A DNA stretch of 64,000 bases from Polycladospora coralii (GCF_014773435.2 NZ_JACXAG020000004.1:62001-126000); one strand, 5' to 3'; counted from the first letter of the stretch, positions 10,410-18,782 are shown. The notes: generated by a model not told the origin, from the sequence alone. Translations and numbers: made by a program.

Positions 10410-11691
10410 GTACAAGCAGCTAAAAGAAACGCTCTATCATGAACGATTAGCAAACGGCTTAGAGGTTTATATCTTACCGAAAACAGAGTTTAGTAAAACC
10501 TATGCTACATTTACGACCAAGTATGGTTCCATTGACGACCAGTTTGACGTGGAAGGCAAAGGAAAGTTTCAGGTGCCTGATGGCGTAGCCCATTTTTTAG
10601 AACATAAGATGTTCGAACAAGAATCAGGAGAAGATGTATTTCAGACATTTTCTAGACAAGGTGCTTCTGCCAATGCCTTTACTAGCTTTACAAGAACCGC
10701 TTATTTATTCTCTTGCACAGAACAAGTTGATCAGAATGTGAATACATTGCTCGATTATGTACAAAGCCCATATTTTACGACTAAAAATGTAGAGAAAGAG
10801 AAAGGGATTATTGGACAAGAAATTCGAATGTATGATGATAATCCAGACTGGCGCTCATATTTCGGATTAATAGAGGGGATGTATCAGAAGCATCCTGTTC
10901 GTATTGATATTGCAGGCACAATAGAATCGATTGGGAACATAACAGATGAGATATTGTATGATTGCTACAATACCTTTTATCATCCCAGTAACATGTTGTT
11001 TTTTATTGCGGGACCTGTAGAGCCTGAAGAAATGTTAAAATTAATTGTATCGAATCAAAAAAGCAAGTCATTTACAGAAGCACCTCAGATTAAACGTTAT
11101 ATCGCAAACGAACCTGGGGATGTAGCCATTAAAGATCACACCATATCGTTACCTGTAAGTGTACCCAAGTGTTTGTTTGGATTTAAAGAGTCGAATTCCT
11201 ATTTAAATCAGACAGCTGATCAATACTTAAAACAGGAATTTCTTACAGAGATGATGCTAGAAGCACTAGTTGGTCGTTCTTCTACATTTTATCAAACCTT
11301 ATACGATGAAGGATTGATCGATGAGAGCTTTTCTTATTCATACACATTAGAACAAAGTTTTGGTTTTTCGATGATGGGTGGGGATACACATCATCCAGAC
11401 GAACTAGTTGCTCGATTTAAGTCAGAAGTTCCCACCGTGTTGGAACAAGGAATTGACTACGAGACATTTGAAAGAATCAAAAAGAAAAAAATCGGGAGTA
11501 TATTACGCTACTTCAACTCCCCTGAGTGGATTGCCAATCAGTTTACAAATTATCGCTTTAATGGTGCTGATTTATTCCAAATGATTCCTGTTTTAGAGTC
11601 ATTACGTATAGAAGACCTAAATGATCGCTTACATCAACATATTGCATGGGACAGATTTACTGTATCCAAAGTGTTATCTCCAGAATCATAG
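10396..11691 (+). CDS. ymfH: M16-family zinc peptidase
   Basis: A 431-residue M16 peptidase. GVAHFLEHKMFE contains the inverted zinc motif HxxEH near residues 66-70, and the downstream VEKEKGIIGQEI supplies the third zinc ligand. Residues ASANAFTSFTRTAYLF match the strand that follows in this family. It probably acts as a pair with the zinc-less YmfF encoded just upstream (14-base overlap). An SD AAGGGGGG sits 7 bases before the ATG. The substrate is unknown. Confidence 0.9.
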   Translation: MEKIEYKQLKETLYHERLANGLEVYILPKTEFSKTYATFTTKYGSIDDQFDVEGKGKFQVPDGVAHFLEHKMFEQESGEDVFQTFSRQGASANAFTSFTRTAYLFSCTEQVDQNVNTLLDYVQSPYFTTKNVEKEKGIIGQEIRMYDDNPDWRSYFGLIEGMYQKHPVRIDIAGTIESIGNITDEILYDCYNTFYHPSNMLFFIAGPVEPEEMLKLIVSNQKSKSFTEAPQIKRYIANEPGDVAIKDHTISLPVSVPKCLFGFKESNSYLNQTADQYLKQEFLTEMMLEALVGRSSTFYQTLYDEGLIDESFSYSYTLEQSFGFSMMGGDTHHPDELVARFKSEVPTVLEQGIDYETFERIKKKKIGSILRYFNSPEWIANQFTNYRFNGADLFQMIPVLESLRIEDLNDRLHQHIAWDRFTVSKVLSPES

Positions 11692-11699
11692 CATCATCG

Positions 11700-11729
11700 T
11701 AAGCCCCTCCTTCAAAGAAGGGGGGCTTA
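11700..11729 (+). terminator. hairpin after ymfH
   Basis: Arms TAAGCCCC and GGGGCTTA with an inner CCTT/AAGG. No T-run follows, so it may protect the transcript end rather than terminate transcription. Confidence 0.4.
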
Positions 11730-11781
11730 TGGCATGCTAAATTAAAGACAGTTAAGTACCTGCAGGAGAGGTGTAGAGATC

Positions 11782-12528
11782 ATGGAGGACAAATGCATTG
11801 CTTGGATAAGTGGAGCGAGTGGAGGAATTGGAGCCGCAATAGCGATTGAATTTGCCAAGCATGGCATTCATGTTGCAATTGGTTATCATCAAGCTAATAA
11901 AAGAGCAGAAGAAGTGATGGCTTTGTGTAGGCAGTATGGCGTATCTGCCGTCGCTGTTCAGATGAATATGAAGGCAAAAAAACAGATAGAACATACTTAT
12001 TCGTATATAACTGAAAAACTAGGTCACCCCAGTATTGTGGTCCATGCTGCGGGTAATACACATTTTGGATTGGTGCAAGACATTACAGATGAAATTTTTG
12101 ATGAATTAATGGCTGTTCATGTACGTGGAGGATTGTATTTGGTACAAGCTTCATTACCTTATCTGATACAAAAGAAAAGCGGTAGAATCATTATGATCTC
12201 TTCGATATGGGGAGAGATTGGAGCAGCTGGTGAAGTTTTATATTCCACAGTTAAGGGAGCGCAGATTGCGATGGTGAGATCTTTAGCGCAGGAGCTTGCA
12301 CCTTCAGGAATTACTGTTAATGCTGTTACACCAGGTGCAATAAATACGGCGATGTTGTCTCAGCAACTTTCTAGCTTTGAAAAAAATGATTTATGCGATC
12401 AAATTCCGCTTGGTAGATTGGGTCATCCTGATGAGGTTGCATCATTAGTTCGGTTCTTGTGTGAAGAAAAAGCGATGTATATTACGGGACAAACGATGGC
12501 CGTTAATGGCGGCTGGCATACAGGTTAG
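11782..12528 (+). CDS. ymfI: short-chain dehydrogenase/reductase
   Basis: A 248-residue classical SDR. The nucleotide motif is SGASGGIGAAIA at residues 10-21, NAG is present as AAGNT, and the catalytic residues are Ser in MISSIWG and YxxxK in LYSTVKG. It resembles FabG-like 3-oxoacyl-ACP reductases, but in the ymf cluster its true substrate is unknown. It sits between ymfH and ymfJ exactly as in B. subtilis. The SD is GGAGAGGTG before ATG 11782. Confidence 0.88.
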   Translation: MEDKCIAWISGASGGIGAAIAIEFAKHGIHVAIGYHQANKRAEEVMALCRQYGVSAVAVQMNMKAKKQIEHTYSYITEKLGHPSIVVHAAGNTHFGLVQDITDEIFDELMAVHVRGGLYLVQASLPYLIQKKSGRIIMISSIWGEIGAAGEVLYSTVKGAQIAMVRSLAQELAPSGITVNAVTPGAINTAMLSQQLSSFEKNDLCDQIPLGRLGHPDEVASLVRFLCEEKAMYITGQTMAVNGGWHTG

Positions 12529-12647
12529 CGTGTAAAATAAAATATGTGGTCATAACCTTTGGTTAAGCGACACGAATGTATAAAAATAGTTGGTTCGATA
12601 CATATTATGCGTAGTAAACCATTAATTAATCTGAGGGGGATTTTACC

Positions 12648-12899
12648 ATGGCAGTGCTAGATAATTTTGAGCAATGGAAAGAATTTCTTCACAATCGTGT
12701 CAATCAAGCTGAAACCTTAGGTATGGATAGAGAAAATATCAGCGAGCTAGCTTATCAACTTGGTGACTACCTCGCACAAGATATTGATCCGCAAAACAGA
12801 GAAGAACACTTATTAAAAGATCTATGGAACTGTGCGAATGAAGAAGAGCAAAAAATAATGGCAAATTTAATGGTTAAATTAGTAAATGATGGAAAATGA
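12648..12899 (+). CDS. ymfJ: DUF3243 family small protein
   Basis: An acidic 83-residue protein matching the DUF3243/YmfJ family by content and position: FEQWKEFLHNRVNQAE at the start, LAYQLGDYLAQDIDP in the middle, and a helical C-terminal half. No catalytic residues can be pointed to and the role is unknown. A GAGGGGG SD precedes ATG 12648. The stop codon is the first base-pair edge of a 62-bp perfect palindrome. Confidence 0.82.
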   Translation: MAVLDNFEQWKEFLHNRVNQAETLGMDRENISELAYQLGDYLAQDIDPQNREEHLLKDLWNCANEEEQKIMANLMVKLVNDGK

Positions 12900-12960
12900 T
12901 TTTGGTTTTAAACATCAAAACACCCTATATATAGGGTGTTTTGATGTTTAAAACCAAAAT
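12899..12960 (+). terminator. 62-bp perfect palindrome overlapping the ymfJ stop
   Basis: Bases 12899-12929 are the exact reverse complement of 12930-12960, with no mismatch and no loop beyond the central TATA. The core arms are ACACCCTATA/TATAGGGTGT. The left edge uses the last base of the ymfJ stop. No T-run follows, but the AT-rich outer arms could act as terminator on either strand. A second inverted repeat, GATATTT-A-AAATATC, follows at once (12961-12975). Confidence 0.7.
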
Positions 12961-13052
12961 GATATTTAAAATATCTTTCGTAATTCTTTGCAAATATGCT
13001 ATACTATAGAACATATGTGAGATGTTCGCAATTAATGGGTTGAAAGGTGTGG

Positions 13053-13823
13053 ATTACGATTCATCACGAATGGTATCTAGAGTATCAAATCCATAAAAAC
13101 AGGCCAGGCTTATTAGGAGATATTGCATCTTTGCTAGGGATGCTATCGATTAATATTATTACCATTAATGGTGTAGAGAATAACAGACGAGGCATGCTAT
13201 TACGCACTGAAGATAAAGGTAAAATTGATGCATTAAAGCAAATCTTACTTCGAGTCGACAATATTACGATTACTGCTTTACGTCCGCCTAAATTAGTTGA
13301 CCGAATGGCAGTTAGGCATGGACGATACTTAGATCGATGCTTAGAAGATAAACGAACATATCGATTTACAAGGGATGAACTGGGACTGTTAGTTGATTTC
13401 ATGGCAGAGCTGTTAAAAAAAGAGGGACATCAATTGATTGGTGTTCGAGGTATGCCACGAGTAGGAAAAACCGAGTCGATTGTCGCCTCGAGTGTTTGTG
13501 CAAACAAGAGATGGACTTTTGTATCCTCTACGCTCCTTAGACAAACAGTTAGAAGCCAGTTAGCAGAGGATGAACTTTCTGAGCAAAATGTTTATATCAT
13601 TGACGGTATCGTATCAACTGTACGATCAACGGAAAGACATAATATGTTAGTGCATGAAATGATGCGAATGAATGCTACTAAAGTGATTGAACATCCAGAC
13701 TTTTTCGTGAAAGAAACTGAGTTTTCTTTAGAAGATTTTCATTATATTATCGAACTTCGTAATGATCCTGATGAAATCATCTCTTATGATGTGATAGAGC
13801 CAGGCTTTCATGAATTTAATTAG
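13053..13823 (+). CDS. ymfK: DUF3388 protein with N-terminal ACT-like domain
   Basis: About 257 residues. The N-terminal part EWYLEYQIHKNRPGLLGDIA reads as an ACT-type regulatory domain followed by the conserved DUF3388 body with a P-loop-like GVRGMPRVGKTES near residue 135, which may bind nucleotide. Function is unknown. The start is uncertain: an in-frame TGA at 13041 limits the choice, the only canonical codon (GTG 13047) lies inside the SD AAAGGTG, and ATT at 13053 has usable spacing and gives a family-like N terminus. It begins a set that continues into the rodZ-like genes 18 bases downstream. Confidence 0.8.
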   Translation: MTIHHEWYLEYQIHKNRPGLLGDIASLLGMLSINIITINGVENNRRGMLLRTEDKGKIDALKQILLRVDNITITALRPPKLVDRMAVRHGRYLDRCLEDKRTYRFTRDELGLLVDFMAELLKKEGHQLIGVRGMPRVGKTESIVASSVCANKRWTFVSSTLLRQTVRSQLAEDELSEQNVYIIDGIVSTVRSTERHNMLVHEMMRMNATKVIEHPDFFVKETEFSLEDFHYIIELRNDPDEIISYDVIEPGFHEFN

Positions 13824-13841
13824 CCAAAAGGAGGGTAATGA

Positions 13842-14807
13842 ATGTCAAACATTGGCGCATATTTAAAGGAAATTAGAGAGCAAAAAGGTTATTCTCTCGA
13901 AGAGATGAACCACATTACAAATATCCAAACCAATTATTTGCATGCACTAGAAAATGAAGACTTCCACTTGCTACCTTCTCCATTTTACACACGTGCGTTT
14001 TTACGTACGTATGCTAAAAGCCTTGGAATAGATGCACAGGCATTATTGGGGATATATGAAGAAAAATATTCAAGTGGAAATCAAATCAAACAACAAGAAC
14101 AACCTATGCAATCACCTCCAATTCCTAGAAGGACTTCTGTGCGAAGTGTCCCTCCACAAACAACACCATCGACATCCGGTCAGAAGGAAAAAACGCAAAT
14201 TACTCCGAAAGGGTTACCACCTCTACCTGGTCATGATTTGAGCCAGCATACATTAGCGCCACGGCGTGTGGCTATGGCAGCAAGGCGGTTATCAAATGCT
14301 GGTGGCCAAAAGAAAAAACCAGTTGCTTTAATAAGCTTAATCGTATCAGGGTTCATTATAGTGGGAGGAACCGGGGTTTATTTCTTCACTAAGGATGATT
14401 CTACTGCAAATCCATCTACTCTGGATTCGAGTGTGGGAATTGAAAGCCCTAACGCGACAACGCTTGAAGCAGGCGCGAATAATACCCCTGTATTAGAAGA
14501 AGGTTCACTTGACGACTATGAATATGCAAATGGACAACTTTATACCATTTCAAATGTAGATGAATTAAACATCACGATAAAAGGAATAAAAGGCCAATCA
14601 ACACTTAGACATGGGGATGATGCTACTTCTAAGGCTACTGAATTGATCAATTTAGGTAAAACATTTACGCTCCCCACTTCAGGAAAAAAAGAGTATTGGT
14701 TTGTCTTAGGTCAGCCTTCTAATGTAGAAATATCTGTAAATGGCCAAGCGATTAACACAGAGGCTCAAGATGTGACTAAAAGTTATCGCATCCAAATGAG
14801 AAAGTGA
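13842..14807 (+). CDS. RodZ-like protein 1 (HTH_25, one TM, DUF4115)
   Basis: A 321-residue protein with the RodZ layout. Residues 4-70 form the cytoplasmic HTH_25 domain (IGAYLKEIREQKGYSLEEM ... SPFYTRAFLRTYAKSLGID) that binds MreB in studied RodZ proteins. A proline/lysine-rich linker follows, then a single TM at about 160-182 and an extracytoplasmic DUF4115-like end. It corresponds by position and length to B. subtilis YmfM. The SD is AAAGGAGGG before ATG 13842. It is the first of three consecutive paralogues. Confidence 0.88.
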   Translation: MSNIGAYLKEIREQKGYSLEEMNHITNIQTNYLHALENEDFHLLPSPFYTRAFLRTYAKSLGIDAQALLGIYEEKYSSGNQIKQQEQPMQSPPIPRRTSVRSVPPQTTPSTSGQKEKTQITPKGLPPLPGHDLSQHTLAPRRVAMAARRLSNAGGQKKKPVALISLIVSGFIIVGGTGVYFFTKDDSTANPSTLDSSVGIESPNATTLEAGANNTPVLEEGSLDDYEYANGQLYTISNVDELNITIKGIKGQSTLRHGDDATSKATELINLGKTFTLPTSGKKEYWFVLGQPSNVEISVNGQAINTEAQDVTKSYRIQMRK

Positions 14808-14839
14808 AGCGATTATCGGATTATTAGGAGGTGAATCTT

Positions 14840-15793
14840 TTGTCCATAGAAGTAGGTCGTCGGTTAAGACAAGCTAGGTTAAAATTAGGACTTGAGATTG
14901 AAGATATAGAAGCAAAAACAAAAATTGATAAAAAACACCTGATAGCATTGGAGGATGGGCAATTTGACTCACTTCCAAGTCCTATCTATGTGCGTTCATA
15001 CTTACGAAGTTTTGCCAATGCGGTCGGTGAAAATCCTCAAAACTTACTTAGAATGATACGTATGGATGTTACGGGATCATTCGATGTGAAAAAGTTGAAT
15101 GAACGTGTTTCGAATACAAATCCAAAACTGTTGCCCGCAAGACAAACGATTTCCTACGAACCCCAAGTGGAAAATTTGCTTAAAAGAGATTTTCGTAAAA
15201 TTGAAGGTAGTTCTATTGAGACGATCTCCAACGATACATCATCAAATGAAGCCATGACGTTCCCTAGTCGCCAAACATCCAAAACGGAAACGAAGCGTAC
15301 AAAAAGCCAATCTAACAAAGATACTTTATTTGGACGTTTTTATAATTGGATACTATTGATTGGCTTTGGAACCCTTGTTGTTGCAACTACGCTGGTTGCC
15401 ATGTATGTTTATGACACCGAAAAAAATGAAGTTGTCCCGCAATCAACAGAAAATATTGAAGCTGTAGAACAAGAACCACTTCTTACTTTACTAAAGTCTT
15501 CCCCTTCTTCAAGAACGGATTACTATGAGTTAGTTTTTGCGGATCAAGTTGAATTAGAGGTTGTATCAGTGGATGGGGGAGCTGCTAAAGTTGCTTTTCG
15601 CAAGCAAGAAGTGGGAGACATCTTAAAAGAAATTGAAGTGTCAGCTAATCAAACTTACTCTCAATCATTTGATCATGATGTGTGGATTCATATCGATCAG
15701 CCTGCCAATATTAAAATGACTGTAAATGGTGTAGGTACTATTCATACCAGTTATAATCACGAAAAAACGATTAAAATAACAAAACAAAATTAA
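14840..15793 (+). CDS. RodZ-like protein 2
   Basis: A 317-residue paralogue of the preceding protein. HTH_25 (SIEVGRRLRQARLKLGLEI ... SPIYVRSYLRSFANAVGEN) covers about residues 2-65, then come a basic Ser/Thr-rich linker, a TM at about 167-190 and a DUF4115-like exterior domain ending in a beta-rich tail (PANIKMTVNGVGTI). TTG at 14840 is used because AGGAGG (14826-14831) lies 8 bases upstream; the GTG at 14831 overlaps the SD. It follows rodZ-like 1 by 32 bases and is closed by a terminator. Sequence divergence from copy 1 outside the HTH is large. Confidence 0.87.
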   Translation: MSIEVGRRLRQARLKLGLEIEDIEAKTKIDKKHLIALEDGQFDSLPSPIYVRSYLRSFANAVGENPQNLLRMIRMDVTGSFDVKKLNERVSNTNPKLLPARQTISYEPQVENLLKRDFRKIEGSSIETISNDTSSNEAMTFPSRQTSKTETKRTKSQSNKDTLFGRFYNWILLIGFGTLVVATTLVAMYVYDTEKNEVVPQSTENIEAVEQEPLLTLLKSSPSSRTDYYELVFADQVELEVVSVDGGAAKVAFRKQEVGDILKEIEVSANQTYSQSFDHDVWIHIDQPANIKMTVNGVGTIHTSYNHEKTIKITKQN

Positions 15794-15817
15794 AAGCTCT
15801 CCAAGGAGAGCTTTTTT
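15792..15817 (+). terminator. terminator after RodZ-like 2
   Basis: Perfect stem AAAAGCTCTCC/GGAGAGCTTTT with an AA loop, then a T-run. The T-run overlaps the -35 of the next promoter. Confidence 0.9.
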
Positions 15818-15844
15818 GACACAGTTACCTTACAATGGTATGCT
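15816..15844 (+). promoter_or_regulatory. sigma-A promoter for RodZ-like 3
   Basis: TTGACA at 15816-15821, a 17-bp spacer, and TGG-TATGCT (extended -10, hexamer 15839-15844). The transcript would start near 15851 and carry a leader of about 265 bases that includes a dispersed palindromic repeat. Confidence 0.75.
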
Positions 15845-15887
15845 TGAACCAAATTGTGCTTTTTTGGTAAAATGTATGTTGTTTCAT

Positions 15888-15995
15888 CTTTAGAGTGGGT
15901 TCAGCCCCCCTACTTTTATAAGCGGGGTTTTAATCAGGTGAAGTAGCGCCTTCTCCTGATTCCCAATGTTTCAACCTAGGTTGAAACGAGTTCAC
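15888..15995 (+). repeat. dispersed palindromic element, copy 1
   Basis: Contains GTGGGTTCAG, the hairpin ATCAGGTGAAG/CTTCTCCTGAT (15937-15959) and the 20-bp perfect palindrome GTTTCAACCTAGGTTGAAAC at 15968-15987, then GAGTTCAC. Related copies are at 34836, 44310, 50589 and 57661. It lies in the mRNA leader of RodZ-like 3. Confidence 0.7.
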
Positions 15996-16117
15996 AAGGT
16001 ATAGAATTATTTGCGTTACTGGAGTAACATATTGGTCATTCGAAAAATTAGATAAGTTAAAACAAATGGATGTGTACATGTAAATTTGTTTTGCAAGATC
16101 TTCAGGAGGTGGCTGGG

Positions 16118-17800
16118 TTGTCTGTCGAAATCGGATCATATCTTCGGCAAGCCCGAGAGTCGATTGGACTGACCCTCGAACAGTTACAAGAGAAAACAAA
16201 AATTCAAGAATCTTTTTTAATAGCAATAGAAGAGGGAGACTTTCATAAACTACCGAGTCCGTTTTATGTAAGGTCTTATCTTCGTTCGTATGCAAATTGT
16301 GTGAAATTGGAACCACATTATATTTTAAGGCAATATCGTAAAGAAGAGCAATCCCAACGCTTAACAGGTATGCATAAAGTAGTAACTGACGATGATATAA
16401 AGAAAGCGAATAGTAGTCGTGAACATACATTGAAGCTATCGATGTCGAATCAGAGAGAGTTAAACCAAGGACAACAAGAGGAACCCGCAGGAAAAAAATC
16501 TTTAGACACACTACAATCTCGAGACCAACAAAAAGTTAAAATTAGTGCAAATACGGCGCTTACGCTATCTGAAACGGAGAGTAAAAAAACCAAAGATCGA
16601 AGGCGGCGTGAGCTAGAACGAAGAGGATCAGGCTATCAAAGTAGGAGTCAGCAAACAGAATCTTCTCCGCTCAGTAGAAGTGCAAACCATTTAGGCGCTA
16701 CTCGAGACGATGATCGAATGAATGAAGAGTCACAATTAGATCGTACGAGCCCTGACTTAAGTGATCCTTCTAACTTGTTGAATCACCAATTAGAAGAGAC
16801 GACACAAAGTCTATCACGTACCATGAAAACGAAGCCAGAAGAGACGACACAAAGTCTATCACGTACCATGAAAACGAAGCCAGAAGAGACGACGCAAAGT
16901 CTATCACGTACCATGAAAACGAAGCCAGAAGAGACGACGCAAAGTCTATCGCGTACCATGAAAACGAAGCCAGAAGAGACGACGCAAAGTCTATCGCGTA
17001 CCATGAAAACGAAGCCAGAAGAGACGACGCAAAGTCTATCACGTACCATGAAAACGAAGCCAGAAGAGACGACGCAAAGTCTATCACGTACCATGAAAAC
17101 GAAGCCAGAAGAGACGACGCAAAGTCTATCACGTGCTGGGAAAATCAAGTCCGAAGATTTTTCGGAGTCTACAGCTCGTACAGAAGCGATATCATCTCAA
17201 CCCAATGAAGACTCAAATCAACAATCCTTGGATAAATTACGTCGAATGGATAGCTTAAGTCGAAGTTCGGTAAAAAACAAGCAAAAAGAGGATACCAAAC
17301 TCCCAAATATGCGTATGGTAATCATTATTATTGCTGTTTTAGGAATTTCTATCGTTATTGCTATGCTTCTCTACTTTTTCGTCCTTGGAGATGATAAACG
17401 GGAGCAAAATACGGTAGAAAATCCACCTGTAACATCTGGTTCCGAAGATTCATCAGAACCATCTGGTGCGCAAGAGCGTACAGCTGGAGCAATTAGCCTT
17501 GTTTCTGAAGAAGGTGAAGTGAGTGTATTTAACTTTCAAGGTAGTGATACCATTACGCTCGAATTCGTAGCAAATCGTGATAGTTCACGAATCGTGATAG
17601 ATCAGAACAATACGGAATCTGACAATATTCTTAATGAGGCTACGATGAGAGAAGGGAATCCACCTTGGAAAGTGAATCACACTTTTGAAACTGATGATGC
17701 AGAACTCTGGATTCGTATGAATAATCCGGAAAATATTACTGTGAAAGTGAACGGTCAAGAACTAAAAGGGAATAAAGTGAATCAGATAAAAAGACAGTGA
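16118..17800 (+). CDS. RodZ-like protein 3 with 15-residue tandem repeats
   Basis: A 560-residue paralogue. HTH_25 is at about residues 3-68 (SVEIGSYLRQARESIGLTL ... SPFYVRSYLRSYANCVKLE), followed by a very long polar linker. Residues 226-345 consist of seven copies of EETTQSLSRTMKTKP plus a degenerate eighth ending AGKIKS. A TM lies at about 398-420 and a DUF4115-like exterior domain ends the chain. The linker makes it 240 residues longer than its neighbours. TTG at 16118 is chosen because AGGAGG (16104-16109) precedes it by 8 bases and the protein then aligns with the N terminus of copy 2; the upstream ATG at 16070 has no SD. It has its own promoter at 15816. Confidence 0.87.
   Translation: MSVEIGSYLRQARESIGLTLEQLQEKTKIQESFLIAIEEGDFHKLPSPFYVRSYLRSYANCVKLEPHYILRQYRKEEQSQRLTGMHKVVTDDDIKKANSSREHTLKLSMSNQRELNQGQQEEPAGKKSLDTLQSRDQQKVKISANTALTLSETESKKTKDRRRRELERRGSGYQSRSQQTESSPLSRSANHLGATRDDDRMNEESQLDRTSPDLSDPSNLLNHQLEETTQSLSRTMKTKPEETTQSLSRTMKTKPEETTQSLSRTMKTKPEETTQSLSRTMKTKPEETTQSLSRTMKTKPEETTQSLSRTMKTKPEETTQSLSRTMKTKPEETTQSLSRAGKIKSEDFSESTARTEAISSQPNEDSNQQSLDKLRRMDSLSRSSVKNKQKEDTKLPNMRMVIIIIAVLGISIVIAMLLYFFVLGDDKREQNTVENPPVTSGSEDSSEPSGAQERTAGAISLVSEEGEVSVFNFQGSDTITLEFVANRDSSRIVIDQNNTESDNILNEATMREGNPPWKVNHTFETDDAELWIRMNNPENITVKVNGQELKGNKVNQIKRQ
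16793..17152 (+). repeat. in-frame 45-bp tandem repeat, 8 units
   Basis: Units start at 16793, 16838, 16883, 16928, 16973, 17018, 17063 and 17108. The first seven encode identical 15-residue units and differ only at two synonymous third positions (ACA/ACG and TCA/TCG). The eighth diverges after SLSR. The near identity points to recent expansion by slippage or unequal exchange. Confidence 0.95.
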
Positions 17801-17857
17801 GAAATCATATGGTGACTCGTAGAGCTATAAAAGATTAAATCTCGCAAGTGCAGTTGA

Positions 17858-17915
17858 AAAACAGCTTGTTCTTTTCGATCTTATCATGATGTAGATCAAA
17901 AAGAACAAGCTGTTT
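17858..17915 (+). terminator. long hairpin after RodZ-like 3
   Basis: Arms AAACAGCTTGTTCTTTT (from 17858) and AAAAGAACAAGCTGTTT (to 17915) pair perfectly, extended inward by GATC/GATC. It likely ends the RodZ-like 3 transcript. There is no long T-run, only the AT-rich arm ends. Confidence 0.7.
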
Positions 17916-18003
17916 CATGTATTTATATCTCATGATGATATCCAAGATAATTAAAACGGATTGTGTCTAAGTGATAATGAAAATGAAATATCGTTAGCTG
18001 CTT

Positions 18004-18033
18004 TTGACACTTATATCAAGCTTGGTTTATACT
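18004..18033 (+). promoter_or_regulatory. sigma-A promoter for pgsA-cinA-helicase
   Basis: TTGACA (18004-18009), an 18-bp spacer, TATACT (18028-18033). The transcript would start near 18040, 130 bases before pgsA. Confidence 0.7.
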
Positions 18034-18075
18034 TACTGAAGAATTGTTACTAGGCTTTTTGGTGGTGGATGTATC

Positions 18076-18168
18076 ATGAATAAAATAATATGTTGGAAAC
18101 AAAGTCAAAATCAGATGAAAGGGTATCTTAAACGACAAAAATGGCTATCCGTGAAGGAGGTTGGTTGA
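18076..18168 (+). CDS. possible 30-codon leader ORF before pgsA
   Basis: ATG 18076 to TGA 18166-18168 encodes a basic peptide starting MNKIICWKQ. Its end covers the pgsA SD and its stop lies one base before the pgsA TTG start, an arrangement suited to translational coupling. The SD-like GGTGGTGG before it is mediocre. It could be chance. Confidence 0.3.
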   Translation: MNKIICWKQSQNQMKGYLKRQKWLSVKEVG

Positions 18169-18169
18169 G

Positions 18170-18751
18170 TTGAACTTAGCCAACAAAATTACACTTGCTC
18201 GTATTTTTTTGGTACCCGTGGTAATGATTTTTTTGCTTGTTAAGTTTGAAATTGGAACGATAGAAATGCACTCTGTTACATTGACGATTAGTGAAATCAT
18301 TGCTACATCTGTATTTATTCTAGCAGCGATTACAGATGGATTAGACGGTTACATAGCACGTAAAAAAAAGATAGTAACAAATTTAGGAAAGTTTTTAGAT
18401 CCGCTTGCAGATAAATTATTAATTACTGCGGCATTAGTATCTTTAGTTGAGATGCAACGTCTAGATGCGTGGATTGCTATCGTAATCATCAGTAGAGAAT
18501 TTGCTGTGACAGGTTTAAGGTTAATTGCAGCTTCCGAGGGGAATGTGATTGCTGCAAGCCCACTAGGAAAACTGAAGACAGTCGTACAAATCATTGCGAT
18601 TGTAGCTTTAATGTTGAATAATGTTCCTTTTTCTTATCTAACTTTTCCATTCGCTGATATTGCTGTGATTGTTGCAGTCATTATCACGATTTTCTCAGGG
18701 CTAGATTATTTCTATAAAAACAGGAAAATTGTTACCATGAATGAAATATGA
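18170..18751 (+). CDS. pgsA: CDP-diacylglycerol--glycerol-3-phosphate 3-phosphatidyltransferase
   Basis: A 193-residue integral membrane CDP-alcohol phosphatidyltransferase making phosphatidylglycerol phosphate, the committed step to anionic phospholipids. The family motif D-G-x2-A-R-x8-G-x3-D-x3-D is seen as DGLDGYIARKKKIVTNLG followed by KFLDPLADK. Length equals the B. subtilis enzyme. TTG 18170 is preferred: AAGGAGG (18154-18160) precedes it by 9 bases and gives the family N terminus NLANKITLAR. Confidence 0.95.
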   Translation: MNLANKITLARIFLVPVVMIFLLVKFEIGTIEMHSVTLTISEIIATSVFILAAITDGLDGYIARKKKIVTNLGKFLDPLADKLLITAALVSLVEMQRLDAWIAIVIISREFAVTGLRLIAASEGNVIAASPLGKLKTVVQIIAIVALMLNNVPFSYLTFPFADIAVIVAVIITIFSGLDYFYKNRKIVTMNEI

Positions 18752-18782
18752 TCGTGATGAAAAAAACGGAAGGATAGGTGGC

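Noticed and set aside
12976-13046. Consensus promoter for ymfK
   Set aside because: TATACT at 13000 is a fair -10, but no -35 is acceptable, so I did not list it as a feature.
16770-17148. Two long antisense ORFs of about 120 codons with perfect 15-residue repeats
   Set aside because: They exist only because the 45-bp unit has no stop in those frames. There is no SD, and they lie opposite a well-supported gene.
16793-17152. Regular repeats that might suggest a CRISPR array
   Set aside because: The units are directly adjacent without variable spacers and stay in the reading frame of a protein.
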